A DNA stretch of 64,000 nt, taken from contig JBFLXB010000007.1 in assembly GCA_040757335.1 (NCBI GenBank), positions 1-64,000 on the forward strand, in the 5' to 3' direction. The DNA is from Nitrospirota bacterium. Its GTDB lineage: Bacteria; Nitrospirota; Nitrospiria; 2-01-FULL-66-17. The notes beneath the pieces were generated by a model. It ran no database searches and had not been told where the DNA came from. It was given only the letters and a program-made list of their open reading frames with translations. Shown here in pieces: positions 45,200 through 54,810 of this stretch (position 1 is its first letter; the number at the start of each line of letters is the position of its first letter). The position numbers were made by a program, and so were the translations under genes.

Positions 45200-46684
45200 A
45201 TGCGCCTCCGAACCGGTCCGCTCCCTACCATTGACGTGCCCATTGAACACGATTTGCGGCAGATCGAACGCAGGGAATGGCACCTGTGGGTACTGACGCT
45301 CATCCTGCTTCTCGTCTTCGTCGGGGTGATCGTGCTCACTTCATACATCCTGCTCGAACACGAACCCGAGAGCTCGGGCCTTTTCCACCTGATGGTCTAT
45401 CGGGGTTTGCCCGGGCTTGTGGTGCTGATGGCGCTGTTTTGCGCCTACATTCTTCACACGCGCGTGACGTTCGGGCGCATGCGGCGCCTCTTTGAAAAAC
45501 AAGCCATGCGCGACGCGTTGACCGGCTTGCTCAACCGGCAATACGTGGGCGACCGCCTCGGCGAAGAACTGGCGCGTGCCGAGCGAAACCGCGGCGAGTT
45601 CGGCATCTTGCTCTGCGATCTCGACCATTTCAAGGCCGTCAACGACAGCCACGGTCATCACGCCGGGGACGAGGTGCTCAAAGAGGTCAGCAAGGCGGTG
45701 CTCGAAGCCACCAGGGGCTCGGACCTCGTCTTTCGCTGGGGTGGGGACGAGATCCTGGTGGTGTTGGCCCGGACCACTCGAGACGGCGTGCTCACGGCTG
45801 CGGATCGTATCCGCAAAGGCGTCAAGGCCGTGGGAGACCGCCGCCACGTGATGTTGGACGTCAGCGTCGGGGCGGCTTTGTATCCCGAGCACGCCCAAAC
45901 CGTCGACGCGCTGATCCGGCTCGCGGACCGCGCCCTGTACATCGCGAAGCGCGGCGGGGACAAGGTGCATATCGGAGAGGAAGAGTATCGATTGGACGAT
46001 CAGGCGGTGCAGGTCGTATTCCAAGCGGTGGTGGATCGGACCACCAACAAGGTATTGGGACACGAGGCTCTCAGCCGCGATCCCCAAGGGAAACTGAGTA
46101 TCGGCGAGCTCTTCCGGCGGTATCAGGCCGTGGGGCAGCTCAATGAACTCAAGTGCCTCTGCTTTCGCCTCCAACTCAACGCCGCAGCCGCGGCCGGGCT
46201 CAACCGCGTGTTTCTCAACGTAGACTTCGCGGTCCTGGATCTCCTCGAGGTCGTACCCAAACCGGCGGGGATCGAGGTGATTCTGGAAATTTCCGAGGCC
46301 GAGGCCGTTCGCGACGTGGAGCGCCACCTCCAGACCACCAGCGTGTGGCGGGCCCAGGGCTACAAGTTCGCCATCGACGATTTCGGAGCCGGGTTCATCT
46401 CGCTCCCGTTCATCGCGCGCCTGATCCCGGACTACATCAAAATGGACCGTTCCACGATCGTGCAGGCACGCGCTTCTCGGCAGTTTCTGACGTTTCTGCG
46501 CGATCTGGTGGTGGCGCTGCGCAATTACTCGAAGGAAGGCATTATCGCGGAGGGCATCGAGACTCCCGAGGAACTGCAGGTCGTGCGCGATCTTGGCATC
46601 GGCCCGGTTCAGGGCTTCCTGCTCGCCGAGCCGCAAACGCTGGTCGCCCGTCCCGACCACCGCGTGACCCGCCCGGCGGCGTAG
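45200..46684 (+). CDS. GGDEF-EAL protein (cyclic-di-GMP turnover)
   Basis: The 494-aa membrane protein has TM segments at about residues 30-52 and 62-85. The GGDEF domain (about 100-260) has WGGDEI at its active site; Ile replaces the usual Phe, so cyclase activity is uncertain. The EAL domain (about 265-485) keeps the signature EAL, the AIDDFGAG and KMDRS metal/base residues and the EGIET Glu, so phosphodiesterase activity is likely. It lies 1.3 kb from the PilZ/kinase region and could set c-di-GMP for those PilZ proteins. Confidence 0.92.
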   Translation: MRLRTGPLPTIDVPIEHDLRQIERREWHLWVLTLILLLVFVGVIVLTSYILLEHEPESSGLFHLMVYRGLPGLVVLMALFCAYILHTRVTFGRMRRLFEKQAMRDALTGLLNRQYVGDRLGEELARAERNRGEFGILLCDLDHFKAVNDSHGHHAGDEVLKEVSKAVLEATRGSDLVFRWGGDEILVVLARTTRDGVLTAADRIRKGVKAVGDRRHVMLDVSVGAALYPEHAQTVDALIRLADRALYIAKRGGDKVHIGEEEYRLDDQAVQVVFQAVVDRTTNKVLGHEALSRDPQGKLSIGELFRRYQAVGQLNELKCLCFRLQLNAAAAAGLNRVFLNVDFAVLDLLEVVPKPAGIEVILEISEAEAVRDVERHLQTTSVWRAQGYKFAIDDFGAGFISLPFIARLIPDYIKMDRSTIVQARASRQFLTFLRDLVVALRNYSKEGIIAEGIETPEELQVVRDLGIGPVQGFLLAEPQTLVARPDHRVTRPAA

Positions 46685-46708
46685 CACCCCGCCTCAACCC
46701 TCACAAGC

Positions 46709-46785
46709 TGGCGCGCCTGGCTGGAATCGAACCAGCGACCCACAGCTTAGAAGGCTGTTGCTCTATCCGACTGAGCTACAGGCGC
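46709..46785 (-). tRNA. tRNA-Arg (UCU)
   Basis: A full cloverleaf with acceptor GCGCCTG/CAGGCGC, anticodon loop CTTCTAA (anticodon TCT), T-arm GCTGGTTCGATTCCAGC and an encoded CCA. Confidence 0.95.
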
Positions 46786-46855
46786 GCATGGGTGAAAGAC
46801 GAGGGGAGAGGGGGGTGAGCGGTGAAGGCCCCGTCACCCCGTCGTCTCTAAGCAA

Positions 46856-46929
<74 letters not shown>

Positions 46930-47023
46930 TTGAATTCCTTCCCGCCGAGTCCGGCATCGATACGGATATCAGCATACCACGAACGTGCGCCAAGGCGTCG
47001 AGACAGAGCCTTCGCTCAGGGCC

Positions 47024-47746
47024 CTACAATGCGAGCGCTGGACCGAGCGCGGCTTTCTGGTACGCCGCCAGTCTCTTGATGCCGGTCGCTGCTAACTGCG
47101 TGAGGTCCACCAAATCGGCGGCTGAAAACGGCGTGCGTTCCGCGGTTCCCTGCACCTCGATGAACCCACCCGAACCCGTCATGACCACGTTCATGTCCAC
47201 GTCGGCCTGGGAATCTTCGACGTAGGTCAAGTCCAGCACCTGCCGTCCGCCGACCACCCCGACGCTCACCGCCGCGACGTATTCCTTAACCGGCATCCTC
47301 GAAAACAATCCGCCCGCCATGCCTTTGCGGCACGCCGCCACCAGTGCGACGAACGCACCCGTAATAGACGCCGTCCGCGTCCCGCCGTCGGCCTGGATCA
47401 CGTCGCAGTCAATCCAGATCGTCCGCTCCCCCATGGCGGCAAAGTCCATGACCGCGCGCAGCGATCGCCCCACCAACCGCTGGATTTCCTGGGTCCTGCC
47501 CCCGATTTTGGTCCGCTCCCGCTGGGTACGCTCCGCGGTGGCGCGAGGGAGCATGGCGTATTCGGCCGACACCCATCCGGCGCCTTTGCCCTTGAGGAAC
47601 GGGGGCACGCGGTCCTCGATGGTGGCGGTACAGACCACCTTGGTCTCACCCATTTCGATGAGCGCCGAACCTTCGGCCGGTTTGATGAAGCCCGGCGTGA
47701 TGATGACCGGGCGAAGTTGTTTGGGCGTTCGTCCGTCGGGCCGCAC
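47024..47746 (-). CDS. rph: Ribonuclease PH
   Basis: The 240-aa phosphorolytic 3'-5' exonuclease trims tRNA 3' ends. GTG 47746 gives the canonical N-terminus [13 protein letters not shown]. The conserved [30 protein letters not shown] and [20 protein letters not shown] blocks are present, with phosphate-binding residues. Length matches the family. The open frame continues upstream without family similarity. Confidence 0.96.
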   Translation of the reverse strand: MRPDGRTPKQLRPVIITPGFIKPAEGSALIEMGETKVVCTATIEDRVPPFLKGKGAGWVSAEYAMLPRATAERTQRERTKIGGRTQEIQRLVGRSLRAVMDFAAMGERTIWIDCDVIQADGGTRTASITGAFVALVAACRKGMAGGLFSRMPVKEYVAAVSVGVVGGRQVLDLTYVEDSQADVDMNVVMTGSGGFIEVQGTAERTPFSAADLVDLTQLAATGIKRLAAYQKAALGPALAL

Positions 47747-47965
47747 AAGGGTCCCCAAAACGTACAGCGCGCCACAAGGGGGCGCGCCATCCCATGGGCC
47801 GCAGGCCACCTCACACGTGGCGCAGCAAAGTGGGGGCCATTATAGGAAAGGTGGGGCGAAAGAGCAAACCCGGAGCGCGCCAAAGGCGCGCTTGAAAATT
47901 GACGCCGTCGGCGCCCCTACGGGTGGCGCGCCATGCCATGAGCGCTGCGGCAACCGGCCTGCTGA
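47747..47965. other. 219-bp intergenic region between the REC-kinase gene and rph
   Basis: No gene seen. A GCGCGCC-AAA-GGCGCGC hairpin (about 47875-47891) is followed by TTGAAAATT and may be a terminator. Two imperfect copies of a roughly 25-bp stretch (GGCGCGCCAT...CCATG...GC.GCGG) lie about 140 bp apart, near 47787 and 47927. Confidence 0.45.
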
Positions 47966-49180
47966 TCAGGCCGCGGCTGGTATGGGAAAGTCGTCGTCCC
48001 GCCGCCGATTCGCTTGCCGGCGGTCGTAGCTGACCGGATCAAGCGGGATGGAGACGATAAACGTGGTCTGACGCCCGAGTTCAGACTCCACCGAAATCGT
48101 GCCCCGGTGTTCTTCGATCACCTGGTGGCAGGCCAGGAGTCCTAACCCGCTGCCTTCGTGGCCTTTGGTCGTGAAGAACGGGGTGAACAGCTTTTCAATA
48201 TTTTCAGGCGGAATGCCTACCCCGGTGTCCGTGACGCGAACCGTTGCATGCGGAACCCCGCGAACAGTCACGGCACGGGTGCTGACGGTCAGGGTTCCAC
48301 CCGAGGGCATCGCCTGGATCCCGTTGAGCATCAGATTTAAGAACACCTGCTTCATTCGTTCCGAGTCCATACGCACCGGCTGCAAAGACGGATCCCCCTT
48401 CACGTCAACCGATACCCCAAGTGACCGGGCCTGGGGCTCCAAAAACGTCGCCATTTGGGCGAGCAGCGCGTTGAGGTCTCCTGCTTCGATCTTGAGCTCC
48501 GACTCGCCGGTAAACTTGGCGTAAGAGAGCAGTTGCCGGATCAACCCCCGGATGCGCTCGACCTCATTGACCGTCACCCGATACAACGTGCCCCAGTATT
48601 CCTCATCGGCTTGCGCGTCCTTCCGCTTGGACGGCAGCATTTGCAGAAACGTCGAAATCGGCACCAGGGGATTGTTGATCTCGTGAGCCAGGCCAGCCGC
48701 AAGCGTGCCGACGGCGCTCAGGCGGTTGGCGCGAGCCATCCGTTTCATGGTCTCGATCTTTTCCGCGTAGAGTCGGTCGCGTTCTTTGACCAGCACATAG
48801 CGCTCGATCCCTTCCCGAAACGCCATGCGCACTTCGCGCTCGTCGTAGGGTTTGGTGAGGTAGCGACAGACGTTGCCCAAGTTGATCGCGTCCACCACGC
48901 TCTCGAGGTCGGAATACGCCGTCAACAACATGCGCACCGTCTCGGGATAGGCTGCCCGCACCCGGGCGAGAAATTGCGTGCCCACCATGTCCGGCATGCG
49001 TTGATCGGACAGGACCAGCGCCACGTCGCGCGTGCCGAGGATATCAAGCCCTTCCGCTGCACTTGCCGCCGAGAGAATCGTGAACTCCCGCTTGAACTGC
49101 CGACGCAGCGTTTCCAACGCATACGGCTCGTCATCCACGTACAAAATCGGGTACGCCTTGTAGTCCAAATCCTCAAACAT
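47966..49180 (-). CDS. Response regulator-histidine kinase (REC-HisKA-HATPase)
   Basis: The 404-aa soluble protein has an N-terminal receiver domain with phospho-acceptor Asp59 (LSDQRMPD) and the LTKPYD Lys. It is followed by a coiled coil and a HisKA domain with His166 in GLAHEINNP. The HATPase domain carries N-box NLMLNGIQAM, G1 DTGVGIP and G2 GSGLGL. REC at the N-terminus of a kinase is the layout of Ralstonia PhcR/PhcQ. It lies 21 bp downstream of the hybrid kinase gene. There is no DNA-binding domain, so the final target is elsewhere. Confidence 0.93.
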   Translation of the reverse strand: MFEDLDYKAYPILYVDDEPYALETLRRQFKREFTILSAASAAEGLDILGTRDVALVLSDQRMPDMVGTQFLARVRAAYPETVRMLLTAYSDLESVVDAINLGNVCRYLTKPYDEREVRMAFREGIERYVLVKERDRLYAEKIETMKRMARANRLSAVGTLAAGLAHEINNPLVPISTFLQMLPSKRKDAQADEEYWGTLYRVTVNEVERIRGLIRQLLSYAKFTGESELKIEAGDLNALLAQMATFLEPQARSLGVSVDVKGDPSLQPVRMDSERMKQVFLNLMLNGIQAMPSGGTLTVSTRAVTVRGVPHATVRVTDTGVGIPPENIEKLFTPFFTTKGHEGSGLGLLACHQVIEEHRGTISVESELGRQTTFIVSIPLDPVSYDRRQANRRRDDDFPIPAAA

Positions 49181-49201
49181 TGCGGACTCCCGACTCCAGC
49201 T

Positions 49202-51916
49202 CTACGCGGCCTGCGACAACACCTGCGCCAACGGCAACACGACGGTAAACTCCGCGCCGTGGCCGGGCTCGCTTTTCACGTCGATCCGTCCTCCAACGTC
49301 CTGGACGATTTGATAGCTCACGGACAAGCCGAGCCCGGTGCCCTGGCCGACCGGCTTGGTCGTGAAAAACGGCTCGAACAACCGCGGCATATGTTCGGGC
49401 TTGATCCCCGGCCCGGAATCGCGCACGGTCACGGTCACCATATGTTCGTGGTCGCGAGACTCCACCCAGATCTCCCCGGATGGGCCCACGGCCTGGACCG
49501 CATTCTGCAGCAGGTTCATCCACACTTGGTTGAGTTTACCAGGAACTGCCAAAACCGGGGCGCTGGACTGCATGTCCGTGTGCAGGACGATCTGTTTACC
49601 CATCGTCGGACGGACGAGCCCAAGCGTCGACTCCAGTCCATCCCGAACCGAAACCGCGACCTTTTGATTCTGATCTTTACGAACAAACGTTTTGAGTTGC
49701 CCGATGATTTGCTCCGTGCGCGACACACCGTTTTTGACGATGCCCAACGACGCATCCACATCTTCCACCGCCTCAACCGCCTCCGCCTCGGCATGCTCTC
49801 GCACCAGCAGCGGCTTCAGCTCGTCCCACGCGGTTTGGAGCACACTCAGGCTGTTTTTGGCGAAGTTGATCGGGTTATTCATCTCATGCGCCATTCCAGC
49901 GACCAACATCCCCAGGCCCGCCATTTTCTCGGATTGCACCAGCTGCGCCTGCGTGGCCTTCAACTCCTCGAGCGCAGCTTCCAATGCTTCGTTGCGCTGC
50001 TGGATTTCTCTTTCCAACCGCCGAAGCTCTAAGAGCGATTTGATCTTGGCGCGCAACTCCTGGGCGTTAAACGGCTTGGTCAAATAGTCGTCGGCCCCGT
50101 GCTCCAAGCCTTCGATCTTCATCGCCATGTCGGCGCGCGCCGTGAGCAGGATGATCGGGATGTGCATGGTACGAGGGTCTTTGCGGATTTCTCGGCAGAG
50201 CTGATAGCCATCCATTTCCGGCATCATGACGTCGGAAACGATCACATCCGGAAGCTGCTCTGCCGCAACCCGCACCCCCTCGATTCCATTGGCGGCCTTG
50301 AGTACGCGGTATTCCCCCTGCAGCTCGAATGCGATAAATTCCCGCATATCGGGGTTGTCCTCCACGACGAGGAGCTGCCGACCGTTCGCTGGGGAGAGAC
50401 TGGTTTCCGCCATAACAGTGGGTTCCGTGGGTATACCGACCCCTTGGCGGTCGGCGGCTACACGCAGCGTTTGCGTCCAGTCGGCTGACCCGACATCGTC
50501 GCCCTCGGGCTGAGAAGCCTTCTCCTTGTCGGTTGCATTGTTCGGACCTTCCAGGAGTAACGGGACTGTGAACGTGAACGTTGACCCCCGCGTGGGTTCG
50601 CTTTCAACCTGGATCCGTCCGCCATGCAACTCCACGATCTCTTTGGCAAGAGCCAGACCAATACCTGTGCCCTCGTAACGGCGGTTGGTAGCAGAATCCA
50701 CCTGGGAAAACCTTTTGAAGAGCTTAGGCAGGTCTTTTTCCGCAATGCCGATGCCAGTGTCCGTGACCTGAACTCGCAACTGTCCATCAGCCGACCGGCC
50801 CCACGACAGGGTGACCCGACCACCGGAGTCGGTGAACTTGATTGCGTTAAACATCAAATTCAACACGACCTTCTCCAGACGATCTCGATCAAAGTAGACG
50901 CGGGGAGGCAATGGTGATTCGCCACGACCTGCAAGCTCAATGCGCTTTTTCTCCGCCATCGGCGCGACCGAGGCCACAAGCCCCCGGAAAAACGTCTCCA
51001 GGTTTCCCTGCCGGAACTCAAGTCTCATGCGCCCAGCGTCTAACTTGGTTAAATCGAGCAGGTTGTTGATCTGCTTAAGCAACCTTAGCCCGTTTTGATG
51101 CATCACCGTCGCGTGGCGCTTCACTCCATCAGATATCGGACCTGCCTCTCCCTTAAGCAATGACTCCAATGGCGCGAGAATTAGCGTAAGAGGCGTTCTT
51201 AACTCGTGACTAACCGTTGCGAAAAATTGTGTCTTGGCCGCATCGAGTTGTTTGAGTTCGTCAACTGCAGTTGCCAGTTGACTTCGCGTCTTCTCGAGCG
51301 TCTCATTGCTCCGCGTTAGTTCATGGCGTCCCAAGAATTCTCGGTACCTGAGACGATGCGAGAAAAAGCTGGCCGTCAATGCGATGATCATCGTCATCGT
51401 AAGAAAGAATGTGTTGTTCAGAAAGAGGGGCAGATTTTTCACGCTCTCGAACAACGCCAAAGGAACGAAATACGCGCTATAGATCACCGCATAGACTAAT
51501 GCGGTTCTCCCAATGCTCCAAGGCATAAGCAGACTGAACGCCAAAAACATCAGATTTAGTCCCGCATAGTACGTACTCGTATACCCCCCTGTCATCACGA
51601 CCATGGCCTCGATTATGAGGCTCATCGGCAGAATACTCGCGGCTCCCAACGCGTACATTGCCCGGTCGGCGACAGAGGTGTAGCAAAGGAGAAGTACAGC
51701 CAGATTGATCGAAGCACTCACAAGACGAAGGGCTAGGAACAAACCGAAATGCTCTGGAGCTACAACCGAGTCGAGTATCGCAAAGGCCGGGAAGAAAGGA
51801 ATGGCTAGTGCACAAATGATCTTGATTCGCGAAAGGCTAATGGCGTGGGTCTCCGACTCGAACGACCCGCTGAGAATACGGTCACCCTCCGGCTCGCGAG
51901 AGTCCGATGCTAACAT
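49202..51916 (-). CDS. Six-TM hybrid sensor with two histidine kinase modules
   Basis: The 904-aa protein has six predicted TM helices in residues about 31-186 with very short loops and no periplasmic domain, suiting a membrane-soluble ligand. Kinase 1 has His237 (ATVSHELRTP) and an ATPase domain with NLMFNAIKF, DTGIGIA and GTGIGL. A receiver domain with Asp562 (VSDVMMPE) follows. Kinase 2 has His677 (GMAHEMNNP) and its own ATPase domain with DSGPGIK and GTGLGL. The six-TM input resembles CqsS/LqsS/PhcS quorum sensors. It overlaps the upstream enzyme gene by 7 bp, indicating co-expression. Confidence 0.92.
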   Translation of the reverse strand: MLASDSREPEGDRILSGSFESETHAISLSRIKIICALAIPFFPAFAILDSVVAPEHFGLFLALRLVSASINLAVLLLCYTSVADRAMYALGAASILPMSLIIEAMVVMTGGYTSTYYAGLNLMFLAFSLLMPWSIGRTALVYAVIYSAYFVPLALFESVKNLPLFLNNTFFLTMTMIIALTASFFSHRLRYREFLGRHELTRSNETLEKTRSQLATAVDELKQLDAAKTQFFATVSHELRTPLTLILAPLESLLKGEAGPISDGVKRHATVMHQNGLRLLKQINNLLDLTKLDAGRMRLEFRQGNLETFFRGLVASVAPMAEKKRIELAGRGESPLPPRVYFDRDRLEKVVLNLMFNAIKFTDSGGRVTLSWGRSADGQLRVQVTDTGIGIAEKDLPKLFKRFSQVDSATNRRYEGTGIGLALAKEIVELHGGRIQVESEPTRGSTFTFTVPLLLEGPNNATDKEKASQPEGDDVGSADWTQTLRVAADRQGVGIPTEPTVMAETSLSPANGRQLLVVEDNPDMREFIAFELQGEYRVLKAANGIEGVRVAAEQLPDVIVSDVMMPEMDGYQLCREIRKDPRTMHIPIILLTARADMAMKIEGLEHGADDYLTKPFNAQELRAKIKSLLELRRLEREIQQRNEALEAALEELKATQAQLVQSEKMAGLGMLVAGMAHEMNNPINFAKNSLSVLQTAWDELKPLLVREHAEAEAVEAVEDVDASLGIVKNGVSRTEQIIGQLKTFVRKDQNQKVAVSVRDGLESTLGLVRPTMGKQIVLHTDMQSSAPVLAVPGKLNQVWMNLLQNAVQAVGPSGEIWVESRDHEHMVTVTVRDSGPGIKPEHMPRLFEPFFTTKPVGQGTGLGLSVSYQIVQDVGGRIDVKSEPGHGAEFTVVLPLAQVLSQAA

Positions 51917-54810
51917 CGGCGCCCGACAATAATTACCCCTTGTGGAGGATCTCCAAAGGTCGGACAGAGGTCGACGACTAAAAACCCGGCCTCCTCTACG
52001 AATGTCCTTAATTCGGATTCGCTGAAAAAGCGGAACAACCGTTGCTCTTCGAGATCAGTTAGCCGGGCTGCCGAATTGATGTAAGATTGCAGAGCGATCA
52101 GTATCGTATCCCGATCCAGTTCGGTAAAGTAAGGAAGATAGCTTCCTGCTTTAATCTTTTCGACGAGTCGATGGACTGGCAGTGACATATCCGTGTCTGG
52201 CAAGAGCGTCGAAGCCACCAACAAACCACCGGGGCGGAGGAGCCGTGCGCATTCCCTCAATACCAGTTCTGGTTCGTGGACATACGAGAGGAATAGGCTC
52301 GCGAGAATCTTTGAAACGCTTCCTGATTTAAAGGGAATGCGGTCACTATAGACCCCTAGATCGAGATTCGCTTCCACATACGAAAATGTCGCTTCGGACG
52401 CCACACTCGTATTCCGTAGATGTTTATTCCGCGCGGCATCAAGCGCTCGGCGCACAAAATCGATCAAAACAATCCTGGGGCCTTCAATCGCCCTTTGCCC
52501 CCGCTCGCTGCTCCGTTCAAGGTACCGGAGCCCAAAGTTCCCGGTACCGCCTCCAAGATCCACCACCAAGTCCGTCGGGCTGATATCGAGCAGTTCAATC
52601 TGGCGATCCATTAGCCCAAGGTACTCATCGGTCAATGTTATGATGTCGAATCCAATTTCGCCGGGTTTGGAGCCTAGCAAGTAAGACCGCCAATACCGCC
52701 TCAAATCGAGGTGCGGCTGTTGCACCCGTCCCCACTCGGAGCGTTCGAACTCCAGACGCTCGCTTTCGGATGGAATCCGTGGAGTAATCTGCGTGCCATA
52801 GTGGTCAGTCCAGATCAGACTGGTGATCAACCCGAATACGTCCAGCGCATCCTCGCCGCTTCTTACAATATGCCCGCACGGCACCTCATATACGTGCCGC
52901 CGAGCACTGGTTCGTATGCTCATTATGTCAAGCACACGGCGCCTATTGATCCAATAGTCATATTTCCCATAGATCCAGGTAACAGGAGTCGCTATTCTTG
53001 CCAGATCTCGGCGGGCGTCTTGGAGATACGCCATGCGGTTTAGAATAACGTCGCGGCAGAATCGGTCAAGGTCTACCAATTGACCAAGCACTTCCTTCAC
53101 TCCGAGATGTTCTCCGTTTTCAAAATCCACCAGGTAGTCGATCCCTCCTGTAGAGTTTCTCATGAGGTCGTCAGAATCTGATGCTCCCATGCAACTGATC
53201 CACTGACGTATAGTCGAGTTCTCTGACTCCGCGAGGAAGCGGCGCGCGGCAATCGAGGCCATACTAAAGGTGACAAGCGTTATGGTCTGGGGGGAGAAGA
53301 ACGGCGTCGAAGTTGCGTAGCGAACGGTTTCCCGAATATCGTCAGCAAGTTGAGATAAGGTGTAACATCCCATCTCCCCACAGTAGCCTGGGTCTGCTAG
53401 ATTGGTGCTTTCCCCGACGCTACTGATCCCGTCAAACCTAATTACCACAAGGTCCCGTCCCTGGTGCCGAAAGGTTTCGATGAGCGTCCGCGCCAGGAGC
53501 CCGGTTGTTTCCTTTCTTCGAGCAAACGCGGGAGGAATAATCACCACCGGAGCTTCGTGGAGCACGCCTTGCGGGGGGGGCCATGGTCCGGTGGCGTTCA
53601 CATATGCGGCGATTTCGTTGCCACGTTCGGTTCGATAGCGGACGGGATGTGCTCCAGAGGCAACGGCCGTGTGCTTCAGAAGGCGCTTACTGATAGTCTC
53701 CATGACTCGTCTTGTGCTACGAATGAGTGGTGCCGTGAAGGGGACGAGAGGGCGCCGAGCCTGAAGGTCGATTACGTCCACGTTGAGTTGGCATCTGTCG
53801 ATGTGGAATTGAACTCCGACTCGAAAATCGCCTGAGCGGAACGGACTCGCATAGACGACACTGGCTTGCTGGGCCGAACTGACGCCCTTCTCAGTCCGAA
53901 CCAAGAGGGCGGGTAGAAAGTCACCTGGACTTGGCACGTCCGCCCCGGAGCCCACGACAAACGAAGCACCCGAGTCGGTCGCCTCCAGCAGCTGGCGCTT
54001 TACTGGCATCAAATTCGCTGCATCGCTGCCGATCTCGACCACTCCAGTCATATCGAGTGTTGGGAGTCGACGCGGCTCCACCCGCCGTTCCGCAAACAGC
54101 ACTACCTCCGGCTCGATAATCCTGAGCTCTTGTCCCTGCATCGACACAACATATGATTCGAAGTAAAACCACTGTGCGGCGGAACGAATCCTCCCGTACA
54201 CAAGATCGTATCGATTCCACGCAGTTCGCGCTGACGGAGCCGCCAAATTCAGGACCAGGTCACCAGCGAACCTATCTGTCAAAGTCGCTGGCTGCGAGAG
54301 GTCGCGACCGCGCCATAAAAGCTCGACTGCTGCTTTTTCTCTAGCCGCCCTCTGAAATAGCGTGACCACGATGTGTGCGTTCCTCAGCGGCTTCAAGTTA
54401 GTTTCAGTGGCACCCCCTTTTTCCGCTAATCGACGCTGGATCTGTTTCACCGCAACAGCAACGTGCTGGTCTAAGAGATACGCCGTCCAGACCGAAAGAT
54501 TCGAACTCTGCGTCTCCCGAAACCGGACTCCAATGCCAGCTCCTTCACCGTGGGCAGGACCCGCTCGGCGAACTACTTCGCCCGTAAACTCAACGCAAAC
54601 GCGTCCGGATGGAAGCGTAAGCCGTCCCCGTATCACCGCATCACGTGGGTCCAGAGTTTCGTTTGAAAGGAATAGCCCCGCTGCACTCAGATTCCGCACA
54701 TCAGCCGAAGGACAGCCCGCTCCCACTAAGTCTGTGATGGGGAGTAAGCACCGCTTTCTCTGTGCCACGCGGCGATCGAGACTTGCCTTCTCAGGGTCTT
54801 CGCGGATCAT
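51910..54810 (-). CDS. Tandem PilZ / LuxD-like alpha-beta hydrolase / SAM-methyltransferase fusion
   Basis: The protein is 966 aa. PilZ 1 (residues about 12-100) has RVAQR (RxxxR) and NLSAAG (NxSxxG). PilZ 2 (about 240-340) has RVEPR and a shifted EATDSG box, ending VGVQF. Residues about 390-670 are an alpha/beta hydrolase with PPAFARRKET, VIRFDGISSVGES, Ser516 (TFSMAS), Asp618 (YGKYDYW) and His647 (PCGHIV). This resembles the LuxD acyl-ACP thioesterase/transferase. Residues about 735-966 are a class I methyltransferase (VDLGGGTGNFG). The start ATG overlaps the stop of a truncated transposase, so the native 5' end may have been altered by insertion. Enzyme roles are inferred from motifs. Confidence 0.88.
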   Translation of the reverse strand: MIREDPEKASLDRRVAQRKRCLLPITDLVGAGCPSADVRNLSAAGLFLSNETLDPRDAVIRGRLTLPSGRVCVEFTGEVVRRAGPAHGEGAGIGVRFRETQSSNLSVWTAYLLDQHVAVAVKQIQRRLAEKGGATETNLKPLRNAHIVVTLFQRAAREKAAVELLWRGRDLSQPATLTDRFAGDLVLNLAAPSARTAWNRYDLVYGRIRSAAQWFYFESYVVSMQGQELRIIEPEVVLFAERRVEPRRLPTLDMTGVVEIGSDAANLMPVKRQLLEATDSGASFVVGSGADVPSPGDFLPALLVRTEKGVSSAQQASVVYASPFRSGDFRVGVQFHIDRCQLNVDVIDLQARRPLVPFTAPLIRSTRRVMETISKRLLKHTAVASGAHPVRYRTERGNEIAAYVNATGPWPPPQGVLHEAPVVIIPPAFARRKETTGLLARTLIETFRHQGRDLVVIRFDGISSVGESTNLADPGYCGEMGCYTLSQLADDIRETVRYATSTPFFSPQTITLVTFSMASIAARRFLAESENSTIRQWISCMGASDSDDLMRNSTGGIDYLVDFENGEHLGVKEVLGQLVDLDRFCRDVILNRMAYLQDARRDLARIATPVTWIYGKYDYWINRRRVLDIMSIRTSARRHVYEVPCGHIVRSGEDALDVFGLITSLIWTDHYGTQITPRIPSESERLEFERSEWGRVQQPHLDLRRYWRSYLLGSKPGEIGFDIITLTDEYLGLMDRQIELLDISPTDLVVDLGGGTGNFGLRYLERSSERGQRAIEGPRIVLIDFVRRALDAARNKHLRNTSVASEATFSYVEANLDLGVYSDRIPFKSGSVSKILASLFLSYVHEPELVLRECARLLRPGGLLVASTLLPDTDMSLPVHRLVEKIKAGSYLPYFTELDRDTILIALQSYINSAARLTDLEEQRLFRFFSESELRTFVEEAGFLVVDLCPTFGDPPQGVIIVGRRC

